A stretch of 64,000 nucleotides of DNA, taken from Heterotrichella gracilis (Eukaryota > Sar > Xanthophyceae > Tribonematales > Xanthonemataceae). The notes under the pieces were generated by a model, which saw only the letters and a program-made list of their open reading frames with translations, was not told where the DNA came from and made no database searches. Positions 1 through 12,048 of this stretch are shown in pieces (within the stretch, counting starts at the first letter, position 1; each line of letters opens with the position of its first letter). The stretch spans positions 1 through 64,000 of the forward strand of contig JAULBX010001336.1 in assembly GCA_032358255.1 (NCBI GenBank), given 5' to 3'. The translations under genes were made by a program, and so were the position numbers.

Positions 1-1020
1 CCCCCACCCCCACCCACCTCCGCCTTCCTCTTCTTGTAGTTGTCCACGTGCTCCACGCGTATGGTCCTACCCCCCACCCGCGCCCCGCTGAGGTTGTCCA
101 CAGACAGCACCGTGGAGCGCTGGTCCTCGTACGATAGGAAGCAGAAGCCACGTGACTTGCCAGTCTCACGACTCCTGCAAGGGGGGGAGAGAGAGGGGAT
201 GTGGAGTGAGTTATACATATTTATATTGTCAGCGCCACATTAACACCCCTTCCTTCACCATTGCAGGAGGGCGGGTGCACACTTACAGACGGGGTTTAGG
301 CTTAAGGGTTGTATGCGGCTTGGGGCGGGTCATGGGTGTGCAAAGTGAGGTGTGTGTGCCAAGGATGTAATTGGTGAGGGTGCAAGGTGTGTGATTCAGA
401 TGCAGGGGGATTGACTCTTGTGAGGAATGCAGGGCCACACCGATGCACAAGATGTGCGTGTGCGTGTGATGCCAGGCGGGCGCCGTGCAACCGAGCCACC
501 CTCAACTGCAAGAATTTTTTTGTGAAATTTATTTTGCGTGTGAACGCCACAGGCGCATGGACTGAGGTAAGTTGGCAAGACATTGGCCTGGTGCTGGTGG
601 CAATGCAGAGGTGTATCCCTCCCCACCCAGCATACCACTGTATAGAAGCACTGCGCTCCCCATATGAAACTATAAAACCGAAATGCTTGCTGCAACTGCA
701 AACTGCAATTAATCCTGCGTCATGGGCATTTTATTCAACGGTTGGCAATGCCTTGCTAGGCGCATATGCATGCACTATGATGCATGCATATAGAGCTTTC
801 ATGCAGGCACTCACCTGATGAGGTTACAGTCCACGATCTCTCCATACTGCGAAAACACCGCCAGTATGTCACCCTCCGTCAGGTCGAACGGCAGGCCACC
901 AGCGAAGACATACGACGAGTGCTTGAACCGGGCATGCCACGACGCACTGTCAGAAATGCCTGCCTGGATTTCAGCTTTGGTGGCCTTCTGGGTGTTCTTT
1001 ATTTGCGTCAGGGGGTTCAT
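1..1020 (-). CDS. RBMX2/Ist3-like RNA-binding spliceosome protein, 3' part outside window
   Basis: Two exons are visible on the minus strand: 1020-815 and 174-18. The first opens with MNPLTQIKNTQKATKAEIQAG, the signature N-terminus of RBMX2/Ist3 (Snu17), a U2 snRNP-associated RRM protein of the RES complex that acts in pre-mRNA splicing in the nucleus. It contains the RNP2-like YVFAGGLPFDLTEGDI. The second exon supplies the RNP1 core GKSRGFCFLSY and ends in NYKKRKAEVGG. The donor GTGAGT (814-809) and acceptor TTGCAG (180-175) join in phase. A second donor GTGGGT (17-12) shows the gene continues past the left edge. The FAD oxidoreductase gene is divergent, 640 bp away. The family assignment is firm; the C-terminal part is not visible. 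Confidence 0.9.
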
Positions 1021-1662
1021 GGCTCACGTTGGGTTTGTCTATGCACTGTGTGCTGTCCCAGGGATAGTTGGGACCCAACACCAACTGGCATCACTGTTTG
1101 TACAGGAAGCACTAGTCCCAACTTGGGTTGCCACAGCATACAAGGCACGCACTCAAACTCTGCGCACTGTGTGCTCTCGTTTTAGTGAGAATGAGTCAAG
1201 AGGTAAACGGTGATGGTCTATACCTATCTAGACACAGAGCCCTCTTTTTTGCCGAGCCACTCAGCTTACTCAGAGGGCCGACTGGCAGGGTTGATAACTG
1301 TGCAACTTCAGCACTACCCAATTCAGTCTACGTTAAAAGCACAAACGGACTGCTGTCAACGTCAAAATCTACTGGTTGGGTTCCAAGCTGTGTTAACACT
1401 CAAAAGCTTTGTGAGCGTTTCGTGGCGGCCATCCCTGTGAATTTCAATCTCATCCTTCCTGTTTCTGGAACCAGTAGCGTGGCACTTGCTAGTAGGTTGC
1501 AACACATACTATAGAACCTCTTTAGTTGTTGTGCCTTTTCGGCACTTCCCGCAGTGCGTAGGCTGAAGGGTCAAGTGAACATCTTTCGGCAGTTTGGTTC
1601 ACCTTGCAACAGGTTTCGGAAACCCACACCAGCCGCTTGTTGGCGGGCCAGGGGCTTCTGTT
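1021..1662. promoter_or_regulatory. Divergent intergenic region between RBMX2-like and FAD oxidoreductase genes
   Basis: These 640 bp separate two genes transcribed away from each other and must hold both 5' UTRs and promoters. I see no obvious TATA box and no coding exon. An in-frame but non-ATG extension of the plus-strand gene reaches back to 1594, so the 5' UTR of that gene probably begins in this stretch. Confidence 0.5.
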
Positions 1663-4600
1663 ATGCAGCCTCTGCTGCCTAGCAAGCTCGGGAATTGCAA
1701 AGCTCGGGCTTTCCGCAAGCAGCTCGTCCACCAGCCCTTGCCATCTCAACACAGGGCTCCTCGACACACACACCAACATTTCCACGTTAGCAGCAGGCTT
1801 AAGTACGCCACCAACGGTGTCATCGTCACACGGAAGGCGTACGATGTAGCTGTGATCGGAGGGGACCTGCTGGGGCTGTCGGCTGCCTATGCCCTGGCGA
1901 GGCGTGGCAAAAAGGTGAGCCCCGGCCATCGCCACAGCCCCCTTCACGACACCCAGTAAAGGCTAGGCGCCGGAACGCTTGATGCCACAGTGAACGAGCA
2001 ACTGCAAAGTAGAGTATCATGGTCGAGGTAGACGGCAGCCGTGGAGGTCGGCCTGCATGTCGTTTCCAACCCTTGTGCCATATGCATGCATATGACAGCC
2101 ACCACCACCGCCGTGTCAAGCAGGCCCACCTATACTTAGCACGGGGACCTCTGTTATTGTCCCTAGGACCCCTTATGTGGGTCGAAAGCAGACCGCATAA
2201 TAGCAAACTGCTGCCTTGTGTAGCACACTGTTGGCTGCACAACCTGGTTTACCTCACACCGCTGGGGCTCTCCTCTCCCAGGTGGCCGTGTTGGAGGGTT
2301 TTGGGGTGGAGCAAGGCATACCCCGCCTGACCGAGGATGTCAAGCCGCTGTGGCTGCCACACCCAGACCCATTCCTGGCCAGGTGAGGGCTGTGACCCCC
2401 CTGCACAAACAAGCACCAGTGCACAGCACCCCCCCTGAACAGCTACACAGAGTTGGTGCACTGAAAACAGCTGCCCACATATGTTGAACCCCCATCTGCT
2501 ACATGGAACGTTCCCCTCATCATGCTGCACGGAAGCTATCACCGTAGGGATAGCTGCTTCCACTCAGAGGTGAACCAGTGTCCCCTTTCCAGTGTGCACC
2601 ACCCTGTTAAAACCCCCCTTGCCCCCACCCTCACACCCTCCCCACCCTCCGCACAGCTGTGCCAAGGAGTCGCTGTATTACTGGCGGGGCCTGGAGCTGC
2701 AGTCGGACGCGACCCGCCTGGTAAACCCTTGCGGAACCCTAGACCTGGGACCCGCGCGGGGTGCCAGCGATGCCTCAACCCTACTAGGGCAACTGCAGGA
2801 CAGCTGTCGCAGCGCGGGGGTGAAAAACCACCCCCTTGACAACATGCAAGTGCAGCACATGCATGGGCCGGTGCGTGTGCCGCGCGGCCAGGTGGCGCTG
2901 TGGCAGCCCGACGGGGGCCTGCTGCAGTCTAGGGTTGCGCTAGGGTTCCTGCGCGCGCTGGCTACGCGCATCGGGTGCGATGTGCTGGCGGGCAAAGAGC
3001 TGAAGGGGTGGATGGATGCAGGTGGGGAGGGAAATTATGGCCAGGGATTTCATGGACCGGGTGTTGCCAATCATTTCCATTCTCTTGGTTCTCGCACCTG
3101 CTGGCCCTTTGGCCGCACATTCGGGCACAAATTGGCCATCTGGTCCATGACTGCATGTGTGAGTATCTTCCATGCACCACAACTAATGCAGGGTGTGGGC
3201 AACCCCAGTACTGCATGGCATATAATGCATGGCCCTCTCCATCCATGCTAACCCCGTCGCCTCATCCCCTCCACCTGATTTATAAACCCACAACACACCA
3301 CACACCGCCACCAGTTCATACATGCCCATCAGCACCCACCACCCACCACCTCACCACATGTCCACCCACCCCACCCCCACAGGCAGCCACTTCATCCTGC
3401 GTGCCGGCGACCCCGGCAGCCCCACCACCCACGCCCTCATAGAAGCCGAACAGCTGATGCTTAGCCCTGGGCAGAGCCTGGCGGGGGCGCTGCCGCTGTT
3501 CGGATACGGGGTGGGTGCTGCTGAGCTGGCGGTCACATGGCACGCCAGCTGGCGGTTTGGTGCTGATGTGGCGCGCGTGCCCATGTGGCGGTGCCTGGGC
3601 GAGGGGAGGGTGGAGGAGGAGGGGGGGGCCACGGTCAGCACTGACAGGTGAGGGGACACCCAGTAGGGTGGTGATGGTGGATGTGGTGTGCCCTGCACTG
3701 GGTCGCTGGCGGGTGTAAACGTGGGTGTGCGGCGTACGTATGCCCATGTCTGCAGTGTACAGTCCGTATAGCAGGCAGATTTGGCTGTGCACTCTTACTG
3801 CTTGTTGCCTGACACCTTGTGGCATTATTGCGCCAATGTTTGTCACCTGGGGTGCGGGACATGCTGGCGCAGAACCCGTGCAATGGGTTCCTTAGGACAA
3901 CATATGTACACATCAAGTGTAAATGGGGTCAGGGTTTACAGGCATGAGCTCCAGATGGATGCATGCCCGAATGCGGCATGCCCCTTGGGGTGCGCTGTGT
4001 GCCAGCCAGCCCTCTGAACAACACTGCCACGTCCCTTCCCAGGTGCCTAGGCTTCCCACCCACGGGCCCCTCGGGGCGCGTGCGTGTCGGGCAGCTGCCC
4101 ATCGACGGCGCCACATGCCACTCCCTGGATGACCTGGCTCTATTGTATAACACCTCCCAGGAGAGGCGGGGGCTGCTGCACGACGCCGGCCCCCCCACCT
4201 CCAGCCAGGGTGTGCTGGATGTGAGTACCACCAGCAGCAGCGGCAGTGGGGGGGCGGCTGCGCGGCAGGTGGTGGTGGGGGAGCTGGCAGGGTGCGCAAG
4301 GGGGGTGCTGTGCGGGCTGGGGACGGAGGTCCTTGGGCGGCGCGGAAATGCGGCGCATTTGATCACCCCCGACGGCTACCCGCTGCTGGGCAGCCACCCT
4401 GGTTTTGAGGACAGCAGGGTGGTGATAGCCGCCGGTGCCACGGGTAGGGGACTTGGGGATGTGGACAGCACGCAGCTGTCCCCGCTGCTGAGCAAGCTGG
4501 CGGTGGATGTTTTATCCGGGAGGAAGCTGGAGATCGCTGATCCCCAGCTGTTTGCTGTGGACCGCAAGGCCCTGGATGCAGCCCCGGTGGAGCATGCATT

Positions 4601-4724
4601 GGACCCCTGGGACAGGATGGGCAAGGCGTCGACAAGTGGTGGTTATGTGGAGGAACAAGGGGAGGAAAGGAGTGGTGACGAGGAGGGCAGGGAAGCCCGC
4701 GAACGCATGTACTTTGTGTCGTAG
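1663..4724 (+). CDS. FAD-dependent oxidoreductase (DAO family), probably plastid-targeted
   Basis: Five exons, 1663-1914, 2282-2382, 2657-3021, 3383-3647 and 4043-4724, join in phase to give 554 aa ending at TAG 4722-4724. Residues 1-55 are basic and rich in Ser, His and Gln, like a transit peptide. Then comes AYDVAVIGGDLLGLSAAYAL, the N-terminal FAD-binding beta-alpha-beta unit, with VAVLE as the second strand. Near the C-terminus, TPDGYPLLGSHPGF and VIAAGATGRG match the DAO/sarcosine-oxidase fold's closing FAD contact. It should oxidise an amine or amino acid with FAD, but the substrate is unknown. An oddity: the middle glycine of GxGxxG is Asp (GGDLLG). ATG 1663 is the first Met in frame. 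Confidence 0.88.
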
Positions 4725-5514
4725 TGATATCCGATATGGTACTGGCATAACAATAGGTAATACAATTATAGGCTAGATAGGCAGGGTTGCAAAAAGAAAA
4801 GGGGGGCACGAAGGGGTAGGTGTTTTATACTAAGTTTTCCAGCACCCACTACCCACAAAAAATTCAGTGACACTGTAATGGGTCTGACCCATTATGACTC
4901 ACCCATTATGGGTGCTGGAAATTGGAGACAGTCAGGTGACAGTTCCAGCAATCCATTGTGATGCGGAATGCGGTAGTAAAACAGGACTTTGCCAGGCATG
5001 CTTTTAGATGCTGTTCTCTTCTGAGAAGAGATGGCACCAGCTCCTGGGAACCCTAACGTAGGGTCGCCTGGAAAAGAGGTGTTCCCTGGACATGATCGTG
5101 TTCTAGTCCCCCTTGAGGTGAGGAGAGAGCCCCCCTGAAGTGACGTAGGTATTATGCAGCTTTGGGATGAACAAAGGCACAATATCTCCCCTCAGACAGC
5201 TGGTTTCTAGCGCCGGACGCTTGCACGCAATACACACTTGCCGTTGAGAGTTGTTGGGTGGACGTGGGTTTGGTCTGTGAGTCGCGAGGGGATGACACGG
5301 GTTGGCCTGGCCTCAGTAGCAATCGATACAGCGATGGAAGTGCGGATGTTCCGCGTGGTTCGCTCCGGAAAGCCGTGATGTCACAACGCTGTGCCGTGTC
5401 CTGCTGCTGACAGGCGAGGGGGTGGCTTGACGCGGCTCAGTGGGTGCTCGCTGGTACCATATCCACCTCATCAGGCCCTGTGAGGATTGTTTCAACCTGT
5501 TTCAGCCAAGCAGT
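4725..5514. other. Intergenic region between FAD oxidoreductase and LUFS gene
   Basis: This 790 bp stretch holds the 3' UTR of the oxidoreductase, an 86-bp nested palindrome (4836-4921) containing TGTAA, the usual green-algal polyadenylation signal, at 4874-4878, and the upstream region of the LUFS gene. No coding exon is evident. Confidence 0.5.
4836..4921. repeat. 86-bp nested inverted repeat (MITE-like or 3'-end structure)
   Basis: The outer arms TTTCCAGCACCCA (4836-4848) and TGGGTGCTGGAAA (4909-4921) are perfect 13-bp reverse complements. Inside lies a perfect 8-bp hairpin, AATGGGTC-T-GACCCATT (4877-4893), and a 6-bp palindrome, ACCCAT-T-ATGGGT (4901-4913). It sits 112 bp after the oxidoreductase stop codon. 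It could be a short terminal-inverted-repeat element or a 3'-end RNA structure. Confidence 0.6.
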
Positions 5515-8500
5515 ATGCCCGCCGCGGGCTCCGGAGGGGCTCCGGGCCCTCAAAACGCGGAGACGAAGTGGGAAGCTGGCCACATGTGAGTAGCGCCTGT
5601 GGGGTTATTGCACCCCGCAACGGTCTACCTGTGCCAATACTGGGGCCAGTACCATGCGCCTCACCAAGCCTCTCTGCCGCAGGTTGGACGTGTATATCCT
5701 GGATTACATCAAGAAACGAGGGCTGGAGAACACCGCTAACGCCTTCAAGGTGGAAGCCAACGTGAAGGACAAGAACCTGGGTGAGTGTTGTTTTGCTTCA
5801 CCTTGCCTGGGTCCTTGACTTGTTGAGCGAGGTCTAACGAGGCGTTCCCTGTTGCATGTGCAGCAATTGACGCGCCCTCTGGGTTCCTGTTCGAGTGGTG
5901 GACCGTGTTCTGGGATATATTTATTGCGCGGAGCAACCCCAACTTCTCGGAGGCAGCGGGCAACTACCTGGAGGTGAGCGGGATGCAGTCATGGTACATA
6001 TCTCTGCGTTCGCAAACCGTGCGTTTGAAAACGCCCCAGTCTCTGACATCGTGCTGGCTGCTTGCGCAGATACAAAAGGTCAAGCAGCAGCAGCAACCGC
6101 TGCAACAGCTGCAGCTGCTTCGGTTACAGCAGCTACAACAGCAGCAGCGGATGGTGCGTGTATGCCCTGCCTATGATTGCACCACCTAGGCGCTGTTAGC
6201 CTATGGAGTTTTGAACCGTGGTCCTAGCTAACCTGTTTTTTAGCCTGGTTGGCAAGTACGGTGGTGTATAGGCAGGCACAAGTCCTTCTTTAGCCCTTCT
6301 TTAAGTTCGAAAAGAAACACATCAAGGGCTGTTGCCAGTGGGAGGCTGCAAGGGATGCTGGTGAGAATCGCCTGTCCGCCACTCCTGCTCAAATCAACAG
6401 GTTTCATACCCTACACAGCCTCTCTAAACACAGGAGGCAACCACTGACCCCTTTTCATCCCATGGCACTATTCGCCAGCTGTCGGCCCCCCTCCCATTGC
6501 ACCCCACCCCCCTGCTGTCTCCCCCTCACACCTCCCCACCCCCCCTACAGCAAGCCGCACGCGCCCAAGCCGCAGCGGCAGCCGCGGCGGGCGGCATGGT
6601 GCCCCCCGGCTTTGTGGACCAGCGGCGAGGGAGCATGGATATGCAGTATGGGATGGCTGACTGTGGGGGCTTTGACCGGCGGGACAGCAGTGGCTCGCTG
6701 CAAGGCATGCCGCGCACCTTGTTGCCGCCGGGAAGCCAACTGGCAGGCCAGCAGGTGGGTGGGTACCAAGCAACCAGCCATTCAACGGGGTTTGGGGTGC
6801 ACACCATGCCTTGCATCCACACTTACAAGATAGCAGATCACCTCGCAATAAGCACCGCCAGGCTACACCCTGGCAAGGGTTTGTGTTTGCCACCAGCCTG
6901 TCGCGTATGCACTCCTCACCACTCTGCATCTGGCGTGCACACACGTGAGTCTTACACACCTGGCGCTAGACCTACCTGAAACCACGACACTGCTCACGCA
7001 CACCTGGCACCTGACCCATCGGTGCACCACCCGCTGCGCAGGGTGGCATGTTGGGCGTGCCCTTGGGCCCTGGCCCGCTGCCCACCGGCATTGAGCGGGC
7101 CGGCTCCTGGCCCACCCACAGCAACCTAGTGGGTGCAAACGGGGTGCTGCTGAACGACCTGTCAGGCGGCAGCCTGGGGCGGGTGCAGTCGGTACGTGCG
7201 CTGCATATCAATGGAACCACGGTACTCACGATGCAGTGCGCCACCCACACACACAACACATCACACCAAAACCTCAACAACCACACCACACCACCTACAA
7301 CCTATGCCAACCACACCACAGCAGAGCCGCCACCGGCACACACATGCCGCTTGCTGCCGCGTGTTATGGATAGCAGGCAATGCACACACATCCAATTTCA
7401 CAATTTCACAAACAGGTGTCTGCTACTTGCTTGCGCTATACAATATGGCGCCCCATTACCCCGTGCCCCTCCTGACGCACCCCCCCTGTAGGGTGGCCTG
7501 GTCTCTTCTGGCCCCTCCGGCGCCTCGCTTGTGCGCATGCCATCGTCTGAGAAGCCTCCCTTCCCGAGCAGCCACATGGCCCTGCCCCAGCGCCAGGCGG
7601 GCAACATGCAGGCAATGGAGATGGAGGCGCAGCTGCGCATGCGGGTGAGGGGCTGGGGGTGGGGGTGGGGTGCAGTCGGTTGTGGGGGCTGGGGGCATGC
7701 AGGTGATGGAGATGGGAGGCGAATGTGGGTATGGTGGGTGGCGGGGTTGCCGGTGGAGAGGGATGCAATTACTGCAGGCAGGTACATACAGGCAGTGCCA
7801 GGGCAGTGCAGCGCCAGGTGGGCATCCCTGCAGCAGCACCAGCGCTGCGTATGGCACCAAGTCGCAGCCCACTGGGTGCTCCTACACCCACCCAATACTT
7901 TTGAGCCAGCCGTACCAGCAAACAGGCATGCAGACACGTGCGCACGCACCACCCTAATTGCAGCCAGTGTGTCACCCTGTCATTGTCCGCATTCCAGAGC
8001 CCCCACCCTTGCCCTTCCTGTCTTAGCAGGTGTTGCGCGACCAGCAGATGCATCAGCGGCTGGCCGGCGGTGGTTTTGACGACACCATGGGGATGGGTGG
8101 GTCGGGGCCGCTGGGGATGGGGGCCAGGATGGGGATGAGCGAGCAGCAGATGGGCATGGGGCAGGTGCGTGGGTGGGCCCCACCACCGATGCCGGGTTCG
8201 GCATTTGGCATGGGGATGGCGGGGGACATGGGCATGGATGGGGTAAGAGCTAGCGTACCGGTTGCACTCCCCATTTGCTGCATGCACTTGGTACGGCTGT
8301 GGAGGGCAGGTTTTGGCCGGGCGCGCAACCCCTCACCCTACTCCATGGATGTGGACAGATCAGGTGCATGCACTAGTCACAGGTGGCATTAGCAATTGCA
8401 CACCACGACACCATGCCTGGCCTCACTACGGCGCCATGTGCGCATCCATGCCGGGTGCACATGTGCTCGTCCCTTGACTGCACGCCGGCAGGCACACTCA

Positions 8501-9444
8501 GCAAACCCCTCCTCCTCCCCCCTCCTGCAGATGCCCCAGCGGCCCCGCTCCCAGGCCGGCACGCCGCAATCCCCTGGCCTGAACGTCTCCATGGCAGACC
8601 TGGCAACCAGCATGGGCCTGGGCGCGGTGGGGACCGGGCGCCAGATGTCGATCGCCTCGCCAGACATGCAGCCCCCCCGCGCCCCGCACAACGCGGCGGC
8701 CGCCCAGGGCCGCAAGCGGCGGGGCGCCAATGGGAAGCTTGGTGGCGGGTCTGAGGGGGATGCGCCCTCCACCTCCTCCCACCCTTCCAACATGCTGCAC
8801 CAGCACTCCCCCTTGCCGGACCAGGGCCTGGGTTCCCTGCATGACCTGCAGATGCACGAGCCCTTCCCCGACCCGCTGGACCCAAACACGCTGCAGGACT
8901 TTCAGAAATCGGTACGCTGGCCGTAACCTCACCCACCACCCTGCACCTGCGTCGCTCACAATGTCAGACATGCTTATGCACTCCCCTGCCCTTGTTGCAT
9001 AGAGCTGTGCAGATGCAACACAGCAATCGCGCATGCAGTAGAAGCATGCATGCATTTGTAAATTGTATAACTGCGATTGCATCCCTCCATACCATCGCTG
9101 GAAGGGAAGGAGGTATGGATCAATATCATCCAATCACATGTAGTAACCCTGCGCCCCTCCTTTGCCAGGGCCTGCTGCTGGGCGGCATCGACGGTCTGAT
9201 GGACGACAACCTGTTCCTGTCGGGCGACCCCCCAGACATGTCCATGGCGGACGACGAGCACGTGCTCATGGCAGCGGTGGACGGGTTTGGGCGCGGCGGC
9301 GGCCACCACGGGCTCAAGGGCGGGGGCATGGACGGGCACGGCAACGGGATGATGAACATGGCAGGTGACGGCGTGATGATCAAGGGCGAGGGGGGGCCCC
9401 CCATCCACGCCACGCGGTCTGCTGGCAAGCGGCAAAAGCACTAG
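5515..9444 (+). CDS. LUFS/LisH-domain transcriptional co-regulator, glutamine- and methionine-rich, no WD40
   Basis: Ten exons (5515-5585, 5683-5780, 5864-5973, 6070-6153, 6551-6754, 7042-7191, 7492-7644, 8030-8242, 8531-8911, 9169-9444) join in phase to 579 aa. Residues 24-93 form a clear LUFS domain: [19 protein letters not shown] is the LisH helix pair, followed by [20 protein letters not shown]. This domain is shared by plant LEUNIG co-repressors and animal SSBP/SSDP proteins and mediates partner binding in nuclear complexes. It is followed by a Gln-rich segment ([15 protein letters not shown]) and about 440 residues rich in Gly, Met, Pro and Asp, ending GKRQKH as a possible basic nuclear signal. 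LEUNIG's WD40 repeats are absent, so the layout is SSDP-like. The first Met gives the conserved N-terminus. Confidence 0.88.
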
Positions 9445-10658
9445 GGTGGGGGTGGCGTAATTTAGTGTGTTATTTGGTGGCTGCGGTAAGGGGTACAGCG
9501 CCCCCGGGATGGTTGGCTGGGTACGTGTACTTCTGCCCTGCATATTTTACTTTTCCAATCTGTTGGTTCTGCCAGGGCGGCCGTTGCTTTATATGCCTGC
9601 AGAAGGCAGCGTTGTGCCCATTTCAGTGACGACACACGCTTGCGGTCTGGGGTCATGGTGTATGGGCCCCTGGTAATGGGCGGCGCAGGCAAGTAGGATG
9701 CTCAATTGAGGTTTGTCTGCGCCACTGACAGTGCATGTTGCTCCGAGTTTGCTATCTGCGGTGCTGTGGTACAGTACAGGCAGGCTTCTCGCAAATGATT
9801 GTGACCAGTTGCAGCCGGGTTGTGCTAAACAAAGGCGGCGCGATTGAGGAATGTGGTTAGTTCAGGAATAATTTTGCAAGTTTTTGGTGTGTCAACGGTA
9901 AACATAATATTGGTTCTATCAAGTATCGGTATGCTTCTTTCTCGCCATTTGCTAGCTTGCAGCTTGTGAACTTGCAAAGCGGGCTTTTGTATGGGTGTTG
10001 GTCTGACTGAGTTTCATTGCATGTTTCAACATCCAGCAAGTTGATGAAAATAGCTTCAGTTGATTGGAATTGGAAGGGCAAAATTATTTTCGCTGCCTTA
10101 AAATAAATGGTGGTGGTTGGGTTGTTTAGCAGCCCACTTGCATGGGTTGGCTTGTGACCCATGTGATTGTAGCAGCTATTAGCATGTAACCTCTGTGACG
10201 TGTAAGGCATCTGCCTCATGTAGCCCTAGTGGAAGTGCATACATCATGTGAATAGAAGCGGCCTTGTCGCCTGGTTTCACTCGGGCAAGGTGGCTTCACC
10301 AAGTTGTTTTCAACCCCCACTCTTGCGCATTGTCCCAGCCTCGCATCCAGCCAGCGCAGGTGATGGGTTTGTAACCTGGTAATGAACCCCATAGGGTTGC
10401 GCCGTGCCTTACACTATGCAGTCCTGGTGTTGCAGTGAGGCGCTGTCATGTGCCACTTCACCAAGAGGTGTGGGTGGTACGGAGGTGCAGCTTTCGAGAG
10501 AACAGTATCAAGTTATTTCAATTGTGAAGCACGAAAAGTTACTAGAGAGTATTGGTGAACGATCACACAGGCATAGGCAACAACAACAACATTTTCAGGC
10601 TCGGGCAGCAGCTCCAGGGGGTGCTTGCTCCATTGAAACGTTTCAGCAGTGGTCCATC
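9445..10658. other. Convergent intergenic region between LUFS and RAMP4-like genes
   Basis: This 1.2 kb lies between two genes that end towards each other. It is less GC-rich than the genes, especially around 9850-10200, and contains TGTAA near 10186 and 10201. I found no exon with coding character. The 3' UTRs of both genes should be here. Confidence 0.5.
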
Positions 10659-11155
10659 CTACTCCCCCATCGAGAGCGGGTTCTTGGCGGTGGCCGTTTG
10701 GATGATTTGCAGCAGCGCTGCAGCAAAATACACGCAGTGATGTCAGTGGTCGAGCATAGCACCCTGACTGCAGAGCTAGCAATATATACCGCAGTGCAGC
10801 ATACCTGATCCCACCACCACAAAAATGAAGAAACCAAGCAACCACGGTCCCACAGACGACTTTTCCTTCTTCTGCAAAACAAATTTCAAACGGGCACCTT
10901 TAGTATGCCTGCACTGCAGTTGACGGCAGTGCAACGCCCCAGCAGACAATACATGTCCCACAGCCCATCACAGTGGTACCTTCTCGTCCAGACCCGTCTG
11001 CCCCCTCTTGTGAATCAAGTTGTGAAACCGGCTGCTCTTAGCCACGGCCACGCGCTTGGAGGTCACCTACAGGAACCCACTCACGGGATCAGTTTCCACG
11101 CAGGTTGATAGGTCTCGAGACAGCAGGGCACCTTGAGCAGGCAGCACCCCACCAT
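10659..11155 (-). CDS. RAMP4/SERP-like ribosome-associated ER membrane protein
   Basis: A 71-residue protein assembles from four minus-strand exons: 11155-11153 (ATG only), 11066-10980, 10871-10805 and 10717-10659. The order matches plant and animal RAMP4/SERP1: VTSKRVAVAKSSRFHNLIHKRG, then EKSSVGPWLLGFFIFVVVGS as the single C-terminal membrane anchor, then LLQIIQTATA before the stop. RAMP4 is a tail-anchored protein bound to the Sec61 translocon that stabilises nascent membrane proteins under ER stress. All junctions have GT-AG borders and keep phase. The three-base first exon is the weakest part: it is the nearest ATG directly followed by GT, so another start is possible. The DHHC gene is divergent. 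Confidence 0.85.
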
Positions 11156-12048
11156 TATGCTCTGGTAGACGAAACAGGGTCCTAAGCGGCGATCTGACGC
11201 TCCTGTGCACCAACTGCAGCTCCTGTGATGTGCAGAGACCCACTCTCCTTGGTACTGCCACTGCCAAAGGCACAAAACGCTCACGGAAAACTGTCAAGAG
11301 CACCGACAGCCAAAAACGGGACCACCTTCAAATGTACAACCTTTGCTACAAATTGCGTGACATGCAAGCCTGAGAAGCGCTATGTATTGAAGGCCGGCAA
11401 CGCAATTTGAGGGCCTTGGTGGTTTGTTGCTTCCATTTCCCTTGGAAACGCTTCTTATGTTCGTTTCACGCTGCATGCACTTCATCGCGCCGCGTGTGAA
11501 ATTTTCGGCGGGACCGATGCATCAAGGGAGATAGTGCACAGGAATTTCATGCCCGCTGCAATCTCGAAATTCAAAAGAATAAACAAAAGTGGCCATCTTT
11601 TATCCAAGGAGCCAATACGCTTTTGGTGGGCTTACACAGGTAATTGGCCAGGTTACTTGAGCTTCTTTGAGCAATCGACGACTTCGCGCTTACAATCGTG
11701 CAGAATCCCAGTTGCTGTTGACACACCACACTGCATTGGAGTGGCTGCATGCCAGGGGTCTGCTGGGTTCATGCGCATAAGCCCAACCTTCTGCCGCGCT
11801 GGACACACGCATACGTTCACTGGGGATCTTGAAAGTGTTTCTTCTCGTTGCTCTAGCTTTCCTTGTTGAGTATTGCAAACCTCCGTCGCCCATATCATCT
11901 TATTGTGGGGATAAAAATGCTGTACGAATAATGACAACCACGTGCGACGTGCAACTGCAATGAGGCGCTTGCAATGCCCTGCTAGTATATCATGCTTCAC
12001 CTGATGGTTTGGAAGGGTGCATAGAGGCCGGCGTGTCTATCTCCCACT
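11156..12048. promoter_or_regulatory. Divergent region between RAMP4-like and DHHC genes
   Basis: This stretch of about 0.9 kb lies between divergently transcribed genes and should contain both promoters. It is moderately AT-rich from 11540 to 11960. I see no coding exon, TATA box or repeat that stands out. Confidence 0.45.
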
